Positions 45,233 through 54,153 of a DNA stretch of 64,000 bases are shown here, in pieces (the first letter of the stretch is position 1; each line of letters begins with the position of its first letter). The position numbers and the translations under genes were made by a program. The DNA is taken from assembly GCA_965230755.1 (NCBI GenBank), contig CBDDLT010000026.1, positions 1 to 64,000 of the forward strand, given 5' to 3'. This DNA is from DATFJT01 sp965230755. GTDB taxonomy: Bacteria; Bacteroidota; Bacteroidia; Chitinophagales; Saprospiraceae. A model generated the notes under the pieces. That model worked only from the letters and a program-made list of their open reading frames with translations, was not told where the DNA came from and made no database searches.

Positions 45233-46207
45233 ATGAAAAACATTTTACTCAGTATTCTAGGTGTTCTAATGGTTGTAGGATTGGCTCAGGCTCAAACAAC
45301 TGCAGATTTCGAAAACCTTTATCCAGGTGAAAACAGCTTTGAAGCAAATGCGGGCCCAACTGGTTTATTTACCAGTGGAAACTTTTCTGTTAGAAATAAT
45401 TACAACGAACAAGGTATGTTTTGGAGTGGTTTCTCAGTTTCTTCAACCACCGATACTTCGACTAGAGGCTGGGGAAATCAGTATAGCTGTATTAAAGGTG
45501 AAGGTGCGCAAGGATCAGCTACTTACTTGACAGCTTACGCATTTGATCCAGCCAAAGCCTATACCATCAATGAGGCAAGCGGAGGAATTATTGATGGATT
45601 CAGTATCAATAATTCTACTTATGCCTATTTCAGTATGCTGGAAGGAGATGGTATTGCCAAACGTTTTGGTGGGGTTAATGGTTCTGATCCGGATTTCTTC
45701 CTTTTGACAATCGAAGCTTTTGAAAATGGTATATTAAAAAGCGAAAAGGTTGAATTCTACCTAGCTGACTACCGATTCGATGATGCAGAAGAAGACTATA
45801 TCGTATCTGATTGGACCTGGGTAGACTTGAAAAGTTTGGGTAATGTCGATAGCTTACTATTCTCATTGTCTTCATCCGATAATGGTGATTTTGGGATGAA
45901 TACACCGGCCTATTTCTGCTTGGATGAATTGGTTACCAGCGATGTCAGTTCCGTCTCTGAAAATGCACTCATCAGTGACTTCAACATCTATCCAAATCCG
46001 TCTACGAATTATATACAATTAACCACAGAAGAAACAGGTGATAAGGGAATTACTATCTTCAATGAAATGGGACTATCGGTCAAATCAGTAAGCTTTAAAG
46101 AGCAGAAAAAAGAGTTGAAAGTTCAAAATTTAGCACCTGGAATATATTATGTTAATCTTAAGACTGTCAATGGAACCGCCAGTAAACAGATTCGCGTTGT
46201 GCATTAG
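45233..46207 (+). CDS. DUF4465-like secreted protein with T9SS sorting domain
   Basis: A 324-residue exported protein (signal ends LAQAQ). Residues about 22-235 match the DUF4465 pattern: EANAGPTGLFTSGNFSVRNN, MFWSGFSVSSTTDTSTRGWG, SATYLTAYAFDP. The C-terminus (about 245-324) is a type A sorting domain (FNIYPNPSTNYIQL ... LAPGIYYVNLKTVNG). It lies 5 nt behind btuB under the same riboswitch, so it is expected to be B12-repressed. DUF4465 proteins often accompany BtuB in Bacteroidota, and a surface cobalamin-capture role is inferred, not shown. Confidence 0.85.
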   Translation: MKNILLSILGVLMVVGLAQAQTTADFENLYPGENSFEANAGPTGLFTSGNFSVRNNYNEQGMFWSGFSVSSTTDTSTRGWGNQYSCIKGEGAQGSATYLTAYAFDPAKAYTINEASGGIIDGFSINNSTYAYFSMLEGDGIAKRFGGVNGSDPDFFLLTIEAFENGILKSEKVEFYLADYRFDDAEEDYIVSDWTWVDLKSLGNVDSLLFSLSSSDNGDFGMNTPAYFCLDELVTSDVSSVSENALISDFNIYPNPSTNYIQLTTEETGDKGITIFNEMGLSVKSVSFKEQKKELKVQNLAPGIYYVNLKTVNGTASKQIRVVH

Positions 46208-46238
46208 TGAAATACTAGTGCGCAGATAGTTGCGTTTA

Positions 46239-47468
46239 ATGCTTATGATGAGAACAACTAAAGTCCTTTTTCTGTGGACATTTTTCATGGTGCTTTGCGG
46301 TAATGTCATGTCTCAGAAGCCCTATCAATTACATCCTAAAGATTACCGTTTAGGTAAGATAGAAAACTGGAAAAATGATACGTTTTGGTTCACTTTGAGG
46401 AATACTTCAAGCAGTGAATGGTACATTTTACCCCAGTTTTATAATCAGGAGTATCAGGTATTGCATACAAGAGATCGAATTCAGTCTGGACAATCCACTA
46501 GAGTAGGGGTTTTGTATTATACGGAATACACTGGCGGTTTTAACGTTGAAATCCCTCTGTATATCAATGTAAGTAATGATAAGATCATGCTTAAGATATC
46601 AGGGAATATTAGGACAATAGATCCGAATGCCTTGGTGTATTGTCCACCTATAAGACGTTCGTCTTCACCCGTGGCATCAGCAGAACCAAAAGAACGGGTA
46701 CAAATCTTTAATGTTGGTGAGAAGGAGGAGGAGAATGAGCCTGAGAAAGTAGAGGAAAAAGTGGGTGAAGAATATGCTTTTGAGGATGATTTTTTGGAAG
46801 ATGAAGAGGAGGATATCGATGAATCTGTTCCTGTAATATCTATACCAGAAGTTGTAGAGGAAGAAGTCAAGGTGGTGGATAGCCCCGATGAGTTTAGATC
46901 CGATGCCATTCCCAACAATATTGTCCTGGTCTTGGATAGGTCCAGATCAATGAGTCAGGAAGATAAAATTGAGAAGCTCAAGCTGTCCTTAAATAAACTA
47001 ATAAGAGCCCTTCGTCCTCAAGATAAAATCACATTGATCAGTTATTCACGGTCAATTGAAGTGCATTGCGAGGGTTGGTCCGGAGAGAGAAAGGATGAAA
47101 TGATCAAAATGGTTGAGAATCTTAACGCAGAGGGAGGTTCATACGGAAGCAAGGGAATGGAAATGGCCTATAAAATGGTAGCTAAGTACAGAATCCCCGA
47201 GGGTAATAATGCAATCGTTCTAGCAACAGATGGAAAATTCAACGATAAGGACTTTTCTGAGGAAAAACTACAGAAAAAGGCTAAGTCTATGAATCTAAGG
47301 TATCAGATCAGTCTTTCCGGATTAGGTTATGGAACCGATCCCAGGGCCTTGCAGTTTTTAGAAAGCCTTGCTGATGCCGGAAATGGTCGCTTCATTAATG
47401 TCGAAGAGGAAAAAGACAATGAACGAATGATCTTGAATTTGGTTAAAGATTTATCTGGGAGTATTTAA
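46239..47468 (+). CDS. Exported von Willebrand factor A domain protein
   Basis: About 409 residues. A signal peptide ends GNVMSQ. An N-terminal DUF1573-like Ig domain (about 25-130) is followed by a highly acidic linker (about 160-215, runs of E and D), and then a vWA domain at about 225-405 with MIDAS residues in VLDRSRSMS, plus GSYGSKGMEMAY and VLATDGKFND. It probably mediates protein contacts outside the cytoplasm. The start may be ATG 46239, 46245 or 46248. It lies on the same strand just behind the B12 operon, with no terminator in the 30-base gap. Confidence 0.82.
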   Translation: MLMMRTTKVLFLWTFFMVLCGNVMSQKPYQLHPKDYRLGKIENWKNDTFWFTLRNTSSSEWYILPQFYNQEYQVLHTRDRIQSGQSTRVGVLYYTEYTGGFNVEIPLYINVSNDKIMLKISGNIRTIDPNALVYCPPIRRSSSPVASAEPKERVQIFNVGEKEEENEPEKVEEKVGEEYAFEDDFLEDEEEDIDESVPVISIPEVVEEEVKVVDSPDEFRSDAIPNNIVLVLDRSRSMSQEDKIEKLKLSLNKLIRALRPQDKITLISYSRSIEVHCEGWSGERKDEMIKMVENLNAEGGSYGSKGMEMAYKMVAKYRIPEGNNAIVLATDGKFNDKDFSEEKLQKKAKSMNLRYQISLSGLGYGTDPRALQFLESLADAGNGRFINVEEEKDNERMILNLVKDLSGSI

Positions 47469-47500
47469 GAAAAAATTGCTGGGAGAAATTAAAGCTTGGA

Positions 47501-47809
47501 TCACTTTTGATTGACATACTGCATCGCAGCCATGGTAAACTCCTCCCACTTCTCTTTATTCTCGAAAGATACTTGAACCCATTCTTTCATGGGTCGATTT
47601 TTTCCGGATGGGTCAAAAAGTTTCGAAGCATTCAAACCCAATGCTTTTTCATGGTCTGTACCAGTCAATTTAAAGACCATTTCATTTTGAAATAAGCAAA
47701 CAAAGGCTTTGCCTCCTATCTTAAAGCAAGGCTTACCAAACAATTGGCTTTTTTCGGCATCGGTAAGACGGTTTCCGATGGACAGGAATAGTTCTTCTTC
47801 TTTGGTCAT
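47501..47809 (-). CDS. TfoX N-terminal domain-like protein
   Basis: A 102-residue protein resembling the TfoX/Sxy N-terminal domain: QLFGKPCFKIGGKAFVCLFQ, VFKLTGTDHEKAL, FDPSGKNRPMKEWVQVSF. Standalone TfoX_N proteins are common and have no proven competence function outside gammaproteobacteria. Confidence 0.75.
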   Translation of the reverse strand: MTKEEELFLSIGNRLTDAEKSQLFGKPCFKIGGKAFVCLFQNEMVFKLTGTDHEKALGLNASKLFDPSGKNRPMKEWVQVSFENKEKWEEFTMAAMQYVNQK

Positions 47810-47936
47810 AAGTATTATTTTATCATATTAAATTAAGTTTTATTCTAATTATTAGGTGACAAAGTTAAATTATATAAGCTAAGCTCCCCTTTTGATACTC
47901 TATTCTGCATCAAACAGCATCTATTGGAACATTCTA

Positions 47937-50366
47937 TTAATACACAATCCTCGTCTCCGGAAAAACATTCACCCAAGCAAACCAAAATACCTCATGAGCA
48001 GGCAGGCGGGAAAGTAATTGTCCATTAGGTCCTATTAGAGCTTCTTCGGTTACTTTCCACTCTTGTCCTCCTTGATGAATCAACTTAGCTTTCTTATATG
48101 TTTCGAATTGCTGATCACCAATAACGTAGGCACGACTGGCACCATTACTCTCAGCCAGAACAATAATTTTTTGATCACCAATCTGATCTTGATGGATTCT
48201 TTTTTGCTGCAGGAAATCAACGGAAATGGCCAAAGGGTCTTCAGTATAGTTTTCAGGTCTAGGAATAAATACCCGAGCCTTGTTTGGCAAGCGTAAATCT
48301 TGTTTAGGTACTGGAAACATCAAGGCATCATTCGAATAGTATTCTTTATAAGCTTCTCCCTCGTCATAGTTTCTAGAGTATCCCGTTTCTAAAGAGAGAA
48401 CTTTAGTATTGGGATGTTTTTCATTCCAGTCGCCCCAGTTAGTGGTTTCAACAGGAAGGGTTGATAATTCTATGTTTTGTTCTGCCAATGGTCCGACAAC
48501 AGGCTTTCCTAAAACAGTACTCCACAGGGATTGGCTTGCTTGGTCATACATCAGTTTATTCGAACGGTAAAGAAAACCACTGGTCCCTAATTGATGTTTA
48601 ACGCCCTCATGTACGGCGTCATAAATGATGACCGTTCCACATAGGGTGCAGTAAACTCCAGCTATTGATTGTTCATTGATATCATCTGTAAAAAATTCAT
48701 GCCAGGCTAAGATTCTTTTGGGATACGCGCGGGCTTCTCCATTTATTACTAATCCAAAGATCACATCCGCATCGGACAAATACTGTGCTTCATCAACAGA
48801 AATCATTTCCGGATTGCGAAGAGGTGGAATACCATCTTGGCGAACTCCTCCCCATACTATCTCATCCAGACGAATGTCAGTTTGTCGCTCACGACCCCAA
48901 AAATATTCAAAGAATGTCGTGTCGATAGCCTGATATAAATGGGCCTTTAAGTTAGCATAGTAATCTCCATAGTTGGCCGGACGTTTCCACAACCATTGTA
49001 AGCCCTCAAAGTAATTGGGAGCCACCTCAGTGATATGTGCTTTCAATAGAGTCTTTATCTCTGCTTTAAGTTCGGCATTATTGCTCAATCGAAGAATGTC
49101 CAATAAAGCTGCTACATAGGTTAGAGACCAATTCTCATCCAAGAATTCCCGGGCTTTGCTTCTTTTCTCAGGATCAATTCCAATAAAATCAAGAAAGATC
49201 TGTAAGGTGTCTATAGGCTTAGTAATGGAGTACTTTGGATCCACTTGAGCAAATCCCTTATAATCAATGGGTAGGGTAGTAGCCAGACGTTGATCTGCCC
49301 AGTAATCGTATTCGCGAACAGCAGATTTATTAATGATATTACCCCTTGTGTCAAATATCAAATAGGGCTTAATCTTATACAATCTGGAAACAGCTACCTG
49401 TCCTCCTTGCCCTAGGGAAACTGATCTGTCACTACCAAATCTTTGCTGCTCGGCTCCTGAAACGGAAACTTGTTGGCCTGAAGAAGAAGATATTTTAAGA
49501 TTTTTATGTTTGACACTGAGAAACTCGTTGAAATGTAGCTGGTAGAAACCCGGTGTTAAGTCTTCTTCTATAAGATCTCCTGGCTCCGGATCGAACAGTT
49601 TTATGAATTGCCCATTGTTGTATTTCTCAAATGAAATTTCATAACCCTTATCCTTTAAGGATCCATTATTCGAACTCTCCAATAAACTGCAGAGAAAATG
49701 GGCTAGACTATTGCGATAAACCTGTTCTCTTCTTTTGAGATATTGTTTATTATCTGCATCATTCTTGTCGACAAACTGACCATTACCGCTGTAATATTTC
49801 GAACCGTCTGCTTCGACAATTAATTCTCGTAACCAAAATCGGATATCATATCCTAGATAGTCATTGTCAATGTGTAATAGATCAACAGCGCTAACGGTTA
49901 ACTCACCATTGTTCTCATAGAATCTCAAAACTTCAGGATTTAAAATTTTACATTTCGAAGCCGCAGTACCTTCGCCAAGTAGTGCACGTTTGAATCTTCT
50001 GTAATTTTTTTTCCAATCGCTACTTCGTTTCGCGGTGATCTGAATTTCGTTAAGATCAAAACCATTGCATTTTAGCCTAATCTTTTCTCCGTTAGCAAGA
50101 AGAGGATATCGGACCGGGTGAAGAACTAAAGTCTCATAGGAAATGTGAGATATGATAAGGTTTTGGGTTTCTTGCGTTGGGACACTCATTCTACAAAAAC
50201 CTTGCAAGTCACTGGTAGTCCCAATACTGGCATCACTGATGAAAACATGGGCGTCAGATATGGGCTTTGCTGTTTCTTCATCGATAAGTTGAAACTCTAG
50301 TTCGATTTGCTGACATAAGCAAAACTGAAAAACCAAAAGGAACAATGAAAAGCACAGGAATCTCAT
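47937..50366 (-). CDS. DUF3179 protein with carboxypeptidase-regulatory-like N-domain
   Basis: An 809-residue exported protein (signal ends FCLCQ). The first about 110 residues form a CarbopepD_reg-like domain (KPISDAHVFISDASIGTTSD), followed by a long region of unknown fold, then a DUF3179 domain at about 530-800 (IFGLVINGEARAYPKRILAW, GVYCTLCGTVIIYD, LGTSGFLYRSNKLMYDQ, QSLWSTVLGKPVVGPL). DUF3179 is a widespread extracytoplasmic domain of unknown function with a conserved CxxC and Trp. This long fused form is unusual compared with the standalone domain of about 300 residues. Confidence 0.82.
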   Translation of the reverse strand: MRFLCFSLFLLVFQFCLCQQIELEFQLIDEETAKPISDAHVFISDASIGTTSDLQGFCRMSVPTQETQNLIISHISYETLVLHPVRYPLLANGEKIRLKCNGFDLNEIQITAKRSSDWKKNYRRFKRALLGEGTAASKCKILNPEVLRFYENNGELTVSAVDLLHIDNDYLGYDIRFWLRELIVEADGSKYYSGNGQFVDKNDADNKQYLKRREQVYRNSLAHFLCSLLESSNNGSLKDKGYEISFEKYNNGQFIKLFDPEPGDLIEEDLTPGFYQLHFNEFLSVKHKNLKISSSSGQQVSVSGAEQQRFGSDRSVSLGQGGQVAVSRLYKIKPYLIFDTRGNIINKSAVREYDYWADQRLATTLPIDYKGFAQVDPKYSITKPIDTLQIFLDFIGIDPEKRSKAREFLDENWSLTYVAALLDILRLSNNAELKAEIKTLLKAHITEVAPNYFEGLQWLWKRPANYGDYYANLKAHLYQAIDTTFFEYFWGRERQTDIRLDEIVWGGVRQDGIPPLRNPEMISVDEAQYLSDADVIFGLVINGEARAYPKRILAWHEFFTDDINEQSIAGVYCTLCGTVIIYDAVHEGVKHQLGTSGFLYRSNKLMYDQASQSLWSTVLGKPVVGPLAEQNIELSTLPVETTNWGDWNEKHPNTKVLSLETGYSRNYDEGEAYKEYYSNDALMFPVPKQDLRLPNKARVFIPRPENYTEDPLAISVDFLQQKRIHQDQIGDQKIIVLAESNGASRAYVIGDQQFETYKKAKLIHQGGQEWKVTEEALIGPNGQLLSRLPAHEVFWFAWVNVFPETRIVY

Positions 50367-50479
50367 GCTTTAAAAATAGGAAATTCGGGACATTCTATAG
50401 TGAAGATAGGAGGATGCTGTCCCAGTAGCGACCATTATTAATTGGAGTTATTCAAATATTCTAATTGAGCAAAACTCAC

Positions 50480-50884
50480 CTAATCATTTTGCGCCAGATA
50501 TATATCTAAAAACCAATCATTGAGATCGACACTCCTATTGGCCAATTCTAAGCCAAACTCTGTTAAATTGTATTCGACTCTCGGAGGCATTACATCGAAT
50601 GCTTTTCTTTCGACAATATTATGAGACTCTAATTTTTTCAAAGTAACGGAAAGCATGCGAGAAGAGATTCTTCGAATATTTGATTTGAGTTCACCAAAAC
50701 GCAGTGTTTCGTAATAAGCCAAATTGTAAATTACAAACAGACTCCACTTATCCATTACCACTGACATCAAATCTTTTGTAATGCAGAATCCTTTCTTCTT
50801 CCTATTTTCAATTGATCTTTTAAAAAAAACTTCAATTTTATTTTTTAGTCTATTGGTTTGATTATCAGTTTTAGTTATTGCCAT
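50480..50884 (-). CDS. HxlR-family winged-helix transcriptional regulator
   Basis: A 134-residue MarR-like DNA-binding protein. The HxlR core is at about 32-125: CITKDLMSVVMDKWSLFVIY, LRFGELKSNIRRISSRMLSV and TLKKLESHNIVERKAF, followed by YNLTEFGLEL. The single Cys near the start of the domain corresponds to the redox-sensing Cys of some members. It is divergent from the DinB gene 110 bases away, so it may control itself and that gene. Confidence 0.92.
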   Translation of the reverse strand: MAITKTDNQTNRLKNKIEVFFKRSIENRKKKGFCITKDLMSVVMDKWSLFVIYNLAYYETLRFGELKSNIRRISSRMLSVTLKKLESHNIVERKAFDVMPPRVEYNLTEFGLELANRSVDLNDWFLDIYLAQND

Positions 50885-50994
50885 GTTACTAGATTATCGG
50901 TTTGTAACTTATTGAATATCAAATAATAATTCTTTATAATTGTTCTGGTTACTAAAAGTAACTAAAACTGTTCTTATAGACAAAAAACAAGAAA

Positions 50995-51531
50995 ATGAAG
51001 GTTCGAAAAAAGGAATATTTAATAAAGGATTTAAAAGAAGAATTTCATAAAGTAATAGTGTGGATAAATGAACAAAATGAAGATCGATTCAATCAAAAAA
51101 CGATTCCAGACAAATGGACCATAGCTGGTCATCTTTACCATCTGATCAAAAGCACCAAGGCAGTAAGCAGTGGAATGGCAATGCCAAGAGAAAAGCTAAG
51201 AGATTTATTTGGAAAAAGAAATCAACGTGAAAGAAGTTATAAGGAGATGCTAGAGAAATATAATAAAATCCTTTTTGAAAACAATCCAGTTGCTCCTAAT
51301 GCTTTTCAGGCAGAGTCGGAACGCCTTTTTAACAGAACTTCTTTAATTGAAAGATTTGAAAGTGAACTTGATGACTTAATAAAGGTAATAGGAAACTGGA
51401 CCGAAGAAGATTTGGGCAACTACGTAATGCCTCATCCAGTTCTAGGAAAATGTACCCTGAGAGAGTTTATCTATTTCTCTATTTTTCATACGACCCATCA
51501 TTTGAATGTTTTAAAGGAGAAGTACAGTTGA
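50995..51531 (+). CDS. DinB-family four-helix protein
   Basis: A 178-residue DinB/DUF664-like protein. The three-His metal site is suggested by WTIAGHLYHLIK near 45 and FHTTHHLNVL near 165. DinB-like enzymes can be thiol S-transferases (for example bacillithiol-dependent), but the reaction here is unknown. It is divergently arranged with the HxlR regulator. Confidence 0.85.
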   Translation: MKVRKKEYLIKDLKEEFHKVIVWINEQNEDRFNQKTIPDKWTIAGHLYHLIKSTKAVSSGMAMPREKLRDLFGKRNQRERSYKEMLEKYNKILFENNPVAPNAFQAESERLFNRTSLIERFESELDDLIKVIGNWTEEDLGNYVMPHPVLGKCTLREFIYFSIFHTTHHLNVLKEKYS

Positions 51532-51585
51532 TTTTAACTGCAATGGTCAAGTGAGCAAGAAGATTTCAAATAATCCTTGATGACA

Positions 51586-52962
51586 CTACATTCTAAACTT
51601 CAGGTCTTCCAATGTTTTTGTAAAATCATCCCAGAAGTCATCTTTCTTTAAATGATTGCCTTCTATAACCACTCTTTCTCCAGCAACATAAACATCTCTT
51701 ATTGAAGATTGATCCATAGAGTATAGATTGGTAGTTAACATCAATTCGGATCTTGAACTTGTTAGTAGCGGATGAGAAAGGTCAATAACTACTGCATCAA
51801 AATCAGCTCCGATCTCAAAAAAGTCAGCGGAATCAATACCCATGGCTTTCCTTCCATTCAATATAGATTGATTCAAACTGTAGAATCCGGAATTACCCTG
51901 AGCAGGAGAATAAAAGGTTTTTCTTTTATGGGAAATCAGTCTTTGACCGTAATCTAGCATCCTCAACTCTTCCATAAACTGTAAACCAATATGGGAATCA
52001 GTTCCAATCGACCATCTTCCCTCTTTCTCTTGAAAGACCCTCAAAGGAAAAATACCGTCTCCTAAATTTCCTTCTGTACTAGGACAGAGCACCACGTTTG
52101 CTTGAGATTTTGCAATTCCTGTGATTTCAGAATTAATAAGATGGGTGGCATGAACCAAATGGTAGTTTTCGTCTACATCAAAATTATCCAGTAGCCATTC
52201 AACTGGTCGCTTACCGTAATATGCTAGGCATTCTTCAATTTCTTGGAGCTGTTCAGCGATATGAATATGTAATGGAATACCGCTTTTCTTTTCACTTAAA
52301 ACATTCTTAATATTTTCCTCATCAACTGCTCTTAAACTGTGAATGCCCGGAACAACTTTGGCTTTATTATTGCTTTTGGCAGATTCATTCGCAGCTTCTA
52401 ATAATCGCAGATAATCTTTCGAATCTCGACTTATAAACCTTCTTTGTCCATCCTGGGCCTCTTTTCCAAATCCGCCCTTTTGATAGAAAATTGGAATCAG
52501 GGTAATCTTAATTCCGGTTTTATTAGCAGCAGAGATAAGTCTTTCACCCATCTCTGATAGATTCGAATAGGGATTACCTTTCTTATCGTGATGCAAGTAG
52601 TGAAACTCTGCCACTTCCGTGTATCCATATCTTAACATCTCCGAATACAACATGCAAGCCACCGATTCTAATTGATCCGGCGAAATTTGAAGGGCAATTC
52701 TATACATGGCATCCCTCCAGGACCAAAAGTGATCCGATTCACTTTCCGTAGAATGGATCTCCGCCATTCCAGCCATAGCATATTGAAAACAATGCGAATG
52801 CGCATTTTGAAAACCCGGTAGAACCAAAGCTTTTATTTCTTCAACATTACCGGAGTATTCCTCGTAAATTGCTGATATTTTGCCGTCGTCTTCTACTTGG
52901 ACGTATACATCTTGATGTATTCTTCCCTTTTGTACCAAATAATCTATTCTGTATACTTTCAT
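51586..52962 (-). CDS. hutF: Formimidoylglutamate deiminase
   Basis: Converts N-formimino-L-glutamate to N-formyl-L-glutamate and ammonia in the five-step histidine degradation pathway. An amidohydrolase of about 458 residues. The metal site is visible in GFQNAHSHCFQYAMAG near 56, GIPLHIHIAEQLQEIEE, LVHATHLI and IGTDSHIGLQFMEE. The start MKVYRIDYLV at 52962 is chosen over the in-frame 52983, which would run into the upstream gene. It lies 7 nt downstream of hutG. Confidence 0.93.
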   Translation of the reverse strand: MKVYRIDYLVQKGRIHQDVYVQVEDDGKISAIYEEYSGNVEEIKALVLPGFQNAHSHCFQYAMAGMAEIHSTESESDHFWSWRDAMYRIALQISPDQLESVACMLYSEMLRYGYTEVAEFHYLHHDKKGNPYSNLSEMGERLISAANKTGIKITLIPIFYQKGGFGKEAQDGQRRFISRDSKDYLRLLEAANESAKSNNKAKVVPGIHSLRAVDEENIKNVLSEKKSGIPLHIHIAEQLQEIEECLAYYGKRPVEWLLDNFDVDENYHLVHATHLINSEITGIAKSQANVVLCPSTEGNLGDGIFPLRVFQEKEGRWSIGTDSHIGLQFMEELRMLDYGQRLISHKRKTFYSPAQGNSGFYSLNQSILNGRKAMGIDSADFFEIGADFDAVVIDLSHPLLTSSRSELMLTTNLYSMDQSSIRDVYVAGERVVIEGNHLKKDDFWDDFTKTLEDLKFRM

Positions 52963-52969
52963 TACTTTC

Positions 52970-53767
52970 CTAGATTGCCTCAATAATATTATTGAATAAC
53001 TGCTTCAGTATATTCCTTGTTCTTTCAGCTCTTGTAGGATGATAATTAACTTCATCATCATCCATGTAATTTGTTTTGGCCATTTCCAATTGAATGGCGT
53101 GAATACCATTGCCCGGATCTCCCAATGAACGAGTAATATAACCTCCTTTGAAAGGGCGGTTGTAAGCGAAGTCTTCATCAACAAAGACTCTTTTTACGGC
53201 CTTGATGATATTATCTGAAGCAGTCACACCATCATTGGTTCCCAAAATATAATCCGGAAATGGCTCTGAGCTAATGGTATCAACTTTCTTTCTGATCGAA
53301 TGGGCGTCAAAGAGCAAGGCAAAACCGAATTCCTTCTTAAGTTCATTCAGTATTTTCTTGAGCTGTAGGTGATATGGATCAAAATAGAGTTTCTTCCTGC
53401 GCGTGACCTCATCATCATCGGGTTCAAATACTCGATCTTTGTAGATTGGATTCCCAAAAAAGTCAGTAGACGGGCACAATGCAGTAATGATCCTTCCATC
53501 ATCATATAGAGGTTTACTTTCAGGATCACGATTGAGATCAATCACCCATCTGCAATAGTTGGCATGGATCATTGTAATTCCCATCTGCGGTGCGAAATCA
53601 TACAGTTCATGAATAAACCAATCAGCATCGTCCGGACGTCGCATTTTATCTTTAATAAATTGATTCTTCAATTCGTCGGGAAAACTTACACCAGAATGGG
53701 GTGAGCTCAGGAGAATAGGAACCTTTAACTTATAAGATTGAACTATCGAAAAGACTTCTTCTAGCAT
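52970..53767 (-). CDS. hutG: N-formylglutamate amidohydrolase
   Basis: Hydrolyses N-formylglutamate to formate and glutamate, the last step of the five-step Hut route, consistent with the adjacent hutF. A 265-residue protein with the family blocks LLSSPHSGVSFPDEL, RRPDDADWFIHELYDF, YCRWVIDLNRDP, ALLFDAHSIRK and PGNGIHAIQLEMAKTNYMDD. The other Hut genes (hutH, hutU, hutI) are not in this window. Confidence 0.92.
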   Translation of the reverse strand: MLEEVFSIVQSYKLKVPILLSSPHSGVSFPDELKNQFIKDKMRRPDDADWFIHELYDFAPQMGITMIHANYCRWVIDLNRDPESKPLYDDGRIITALCPSTDFFGNPIYKDRVFEPDDDEVTRRKKLYFDPYHLQLKKILNELKKEFGFALLFDAHSIRKKVDTISSEPFPDYILGTNDGVTASDNIIKAVKRVFVDEDFAYNRPFKGGYITRSLGDPGNGIHAIQLEMAKTNYMDDDEVNYHPTRAERTRNILKQLFNNIIEAI

Positions 53768-54153
53768 GCTCGCTGAACTAAGTAGACTTGTGAAAATTTA
53801 ATTGATCCTCAATTTAATCATTTTAATTTTTCCTGGTTACATCAATTGATACTTGTATTTCTTTAGATAGAATACAATTGTTACTCTTGGAATTATTACT
53901 GTAGAGTGGATCAATTCATAGTTATAATTTTAAAGATTAATACGCTCAATACTTATGTGATCAGGTTGGTCCTTTATCAGTATAGTCTGCTAGGAATATT
54001 CTAAGATTATTGGCAATGCAGAATATTATGATTATATTTATAAATTGCCATGACGTAGATTAAAAACTTGTTTTGTTGAAACATAGCGATTATATGTTTT
54101 GGTTTAATCTTATTTTTTGACATAATCAACACTTGATCCCTTAAGCTTATAAT
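53768..54153. other. 386-base intergenic region between hutG and the unknown three-gene cassette
   Basis: Very AT-rich and without a credible gene on either strand. It must contain the divergent promoters for the hut pair and the cassette. One candidate cassette promoter is listed separately. No att-like duplication, tRNA or long repeat was seen. Confidence 0.6.
54071..54101 (+). promoter_or_regulatory. Candidate promoter of the three-gene cassette
   Basis: TTTTG at 54071-54075 (a -33-like box) is followed about 17 bases later by TATGTTTTG at 54093-54101, a -7-like box with one extra base against TAnnTTTG. It ends 52 bases before the ATG of the 1127-residue protein. Confidence 0.3.

Noticed and set aside
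53768..54153. A tRNA or integration site as the boundary of the unknown cassette
   Set aside because: No cloverleaf, integrase or flanking direct repeat could be found.
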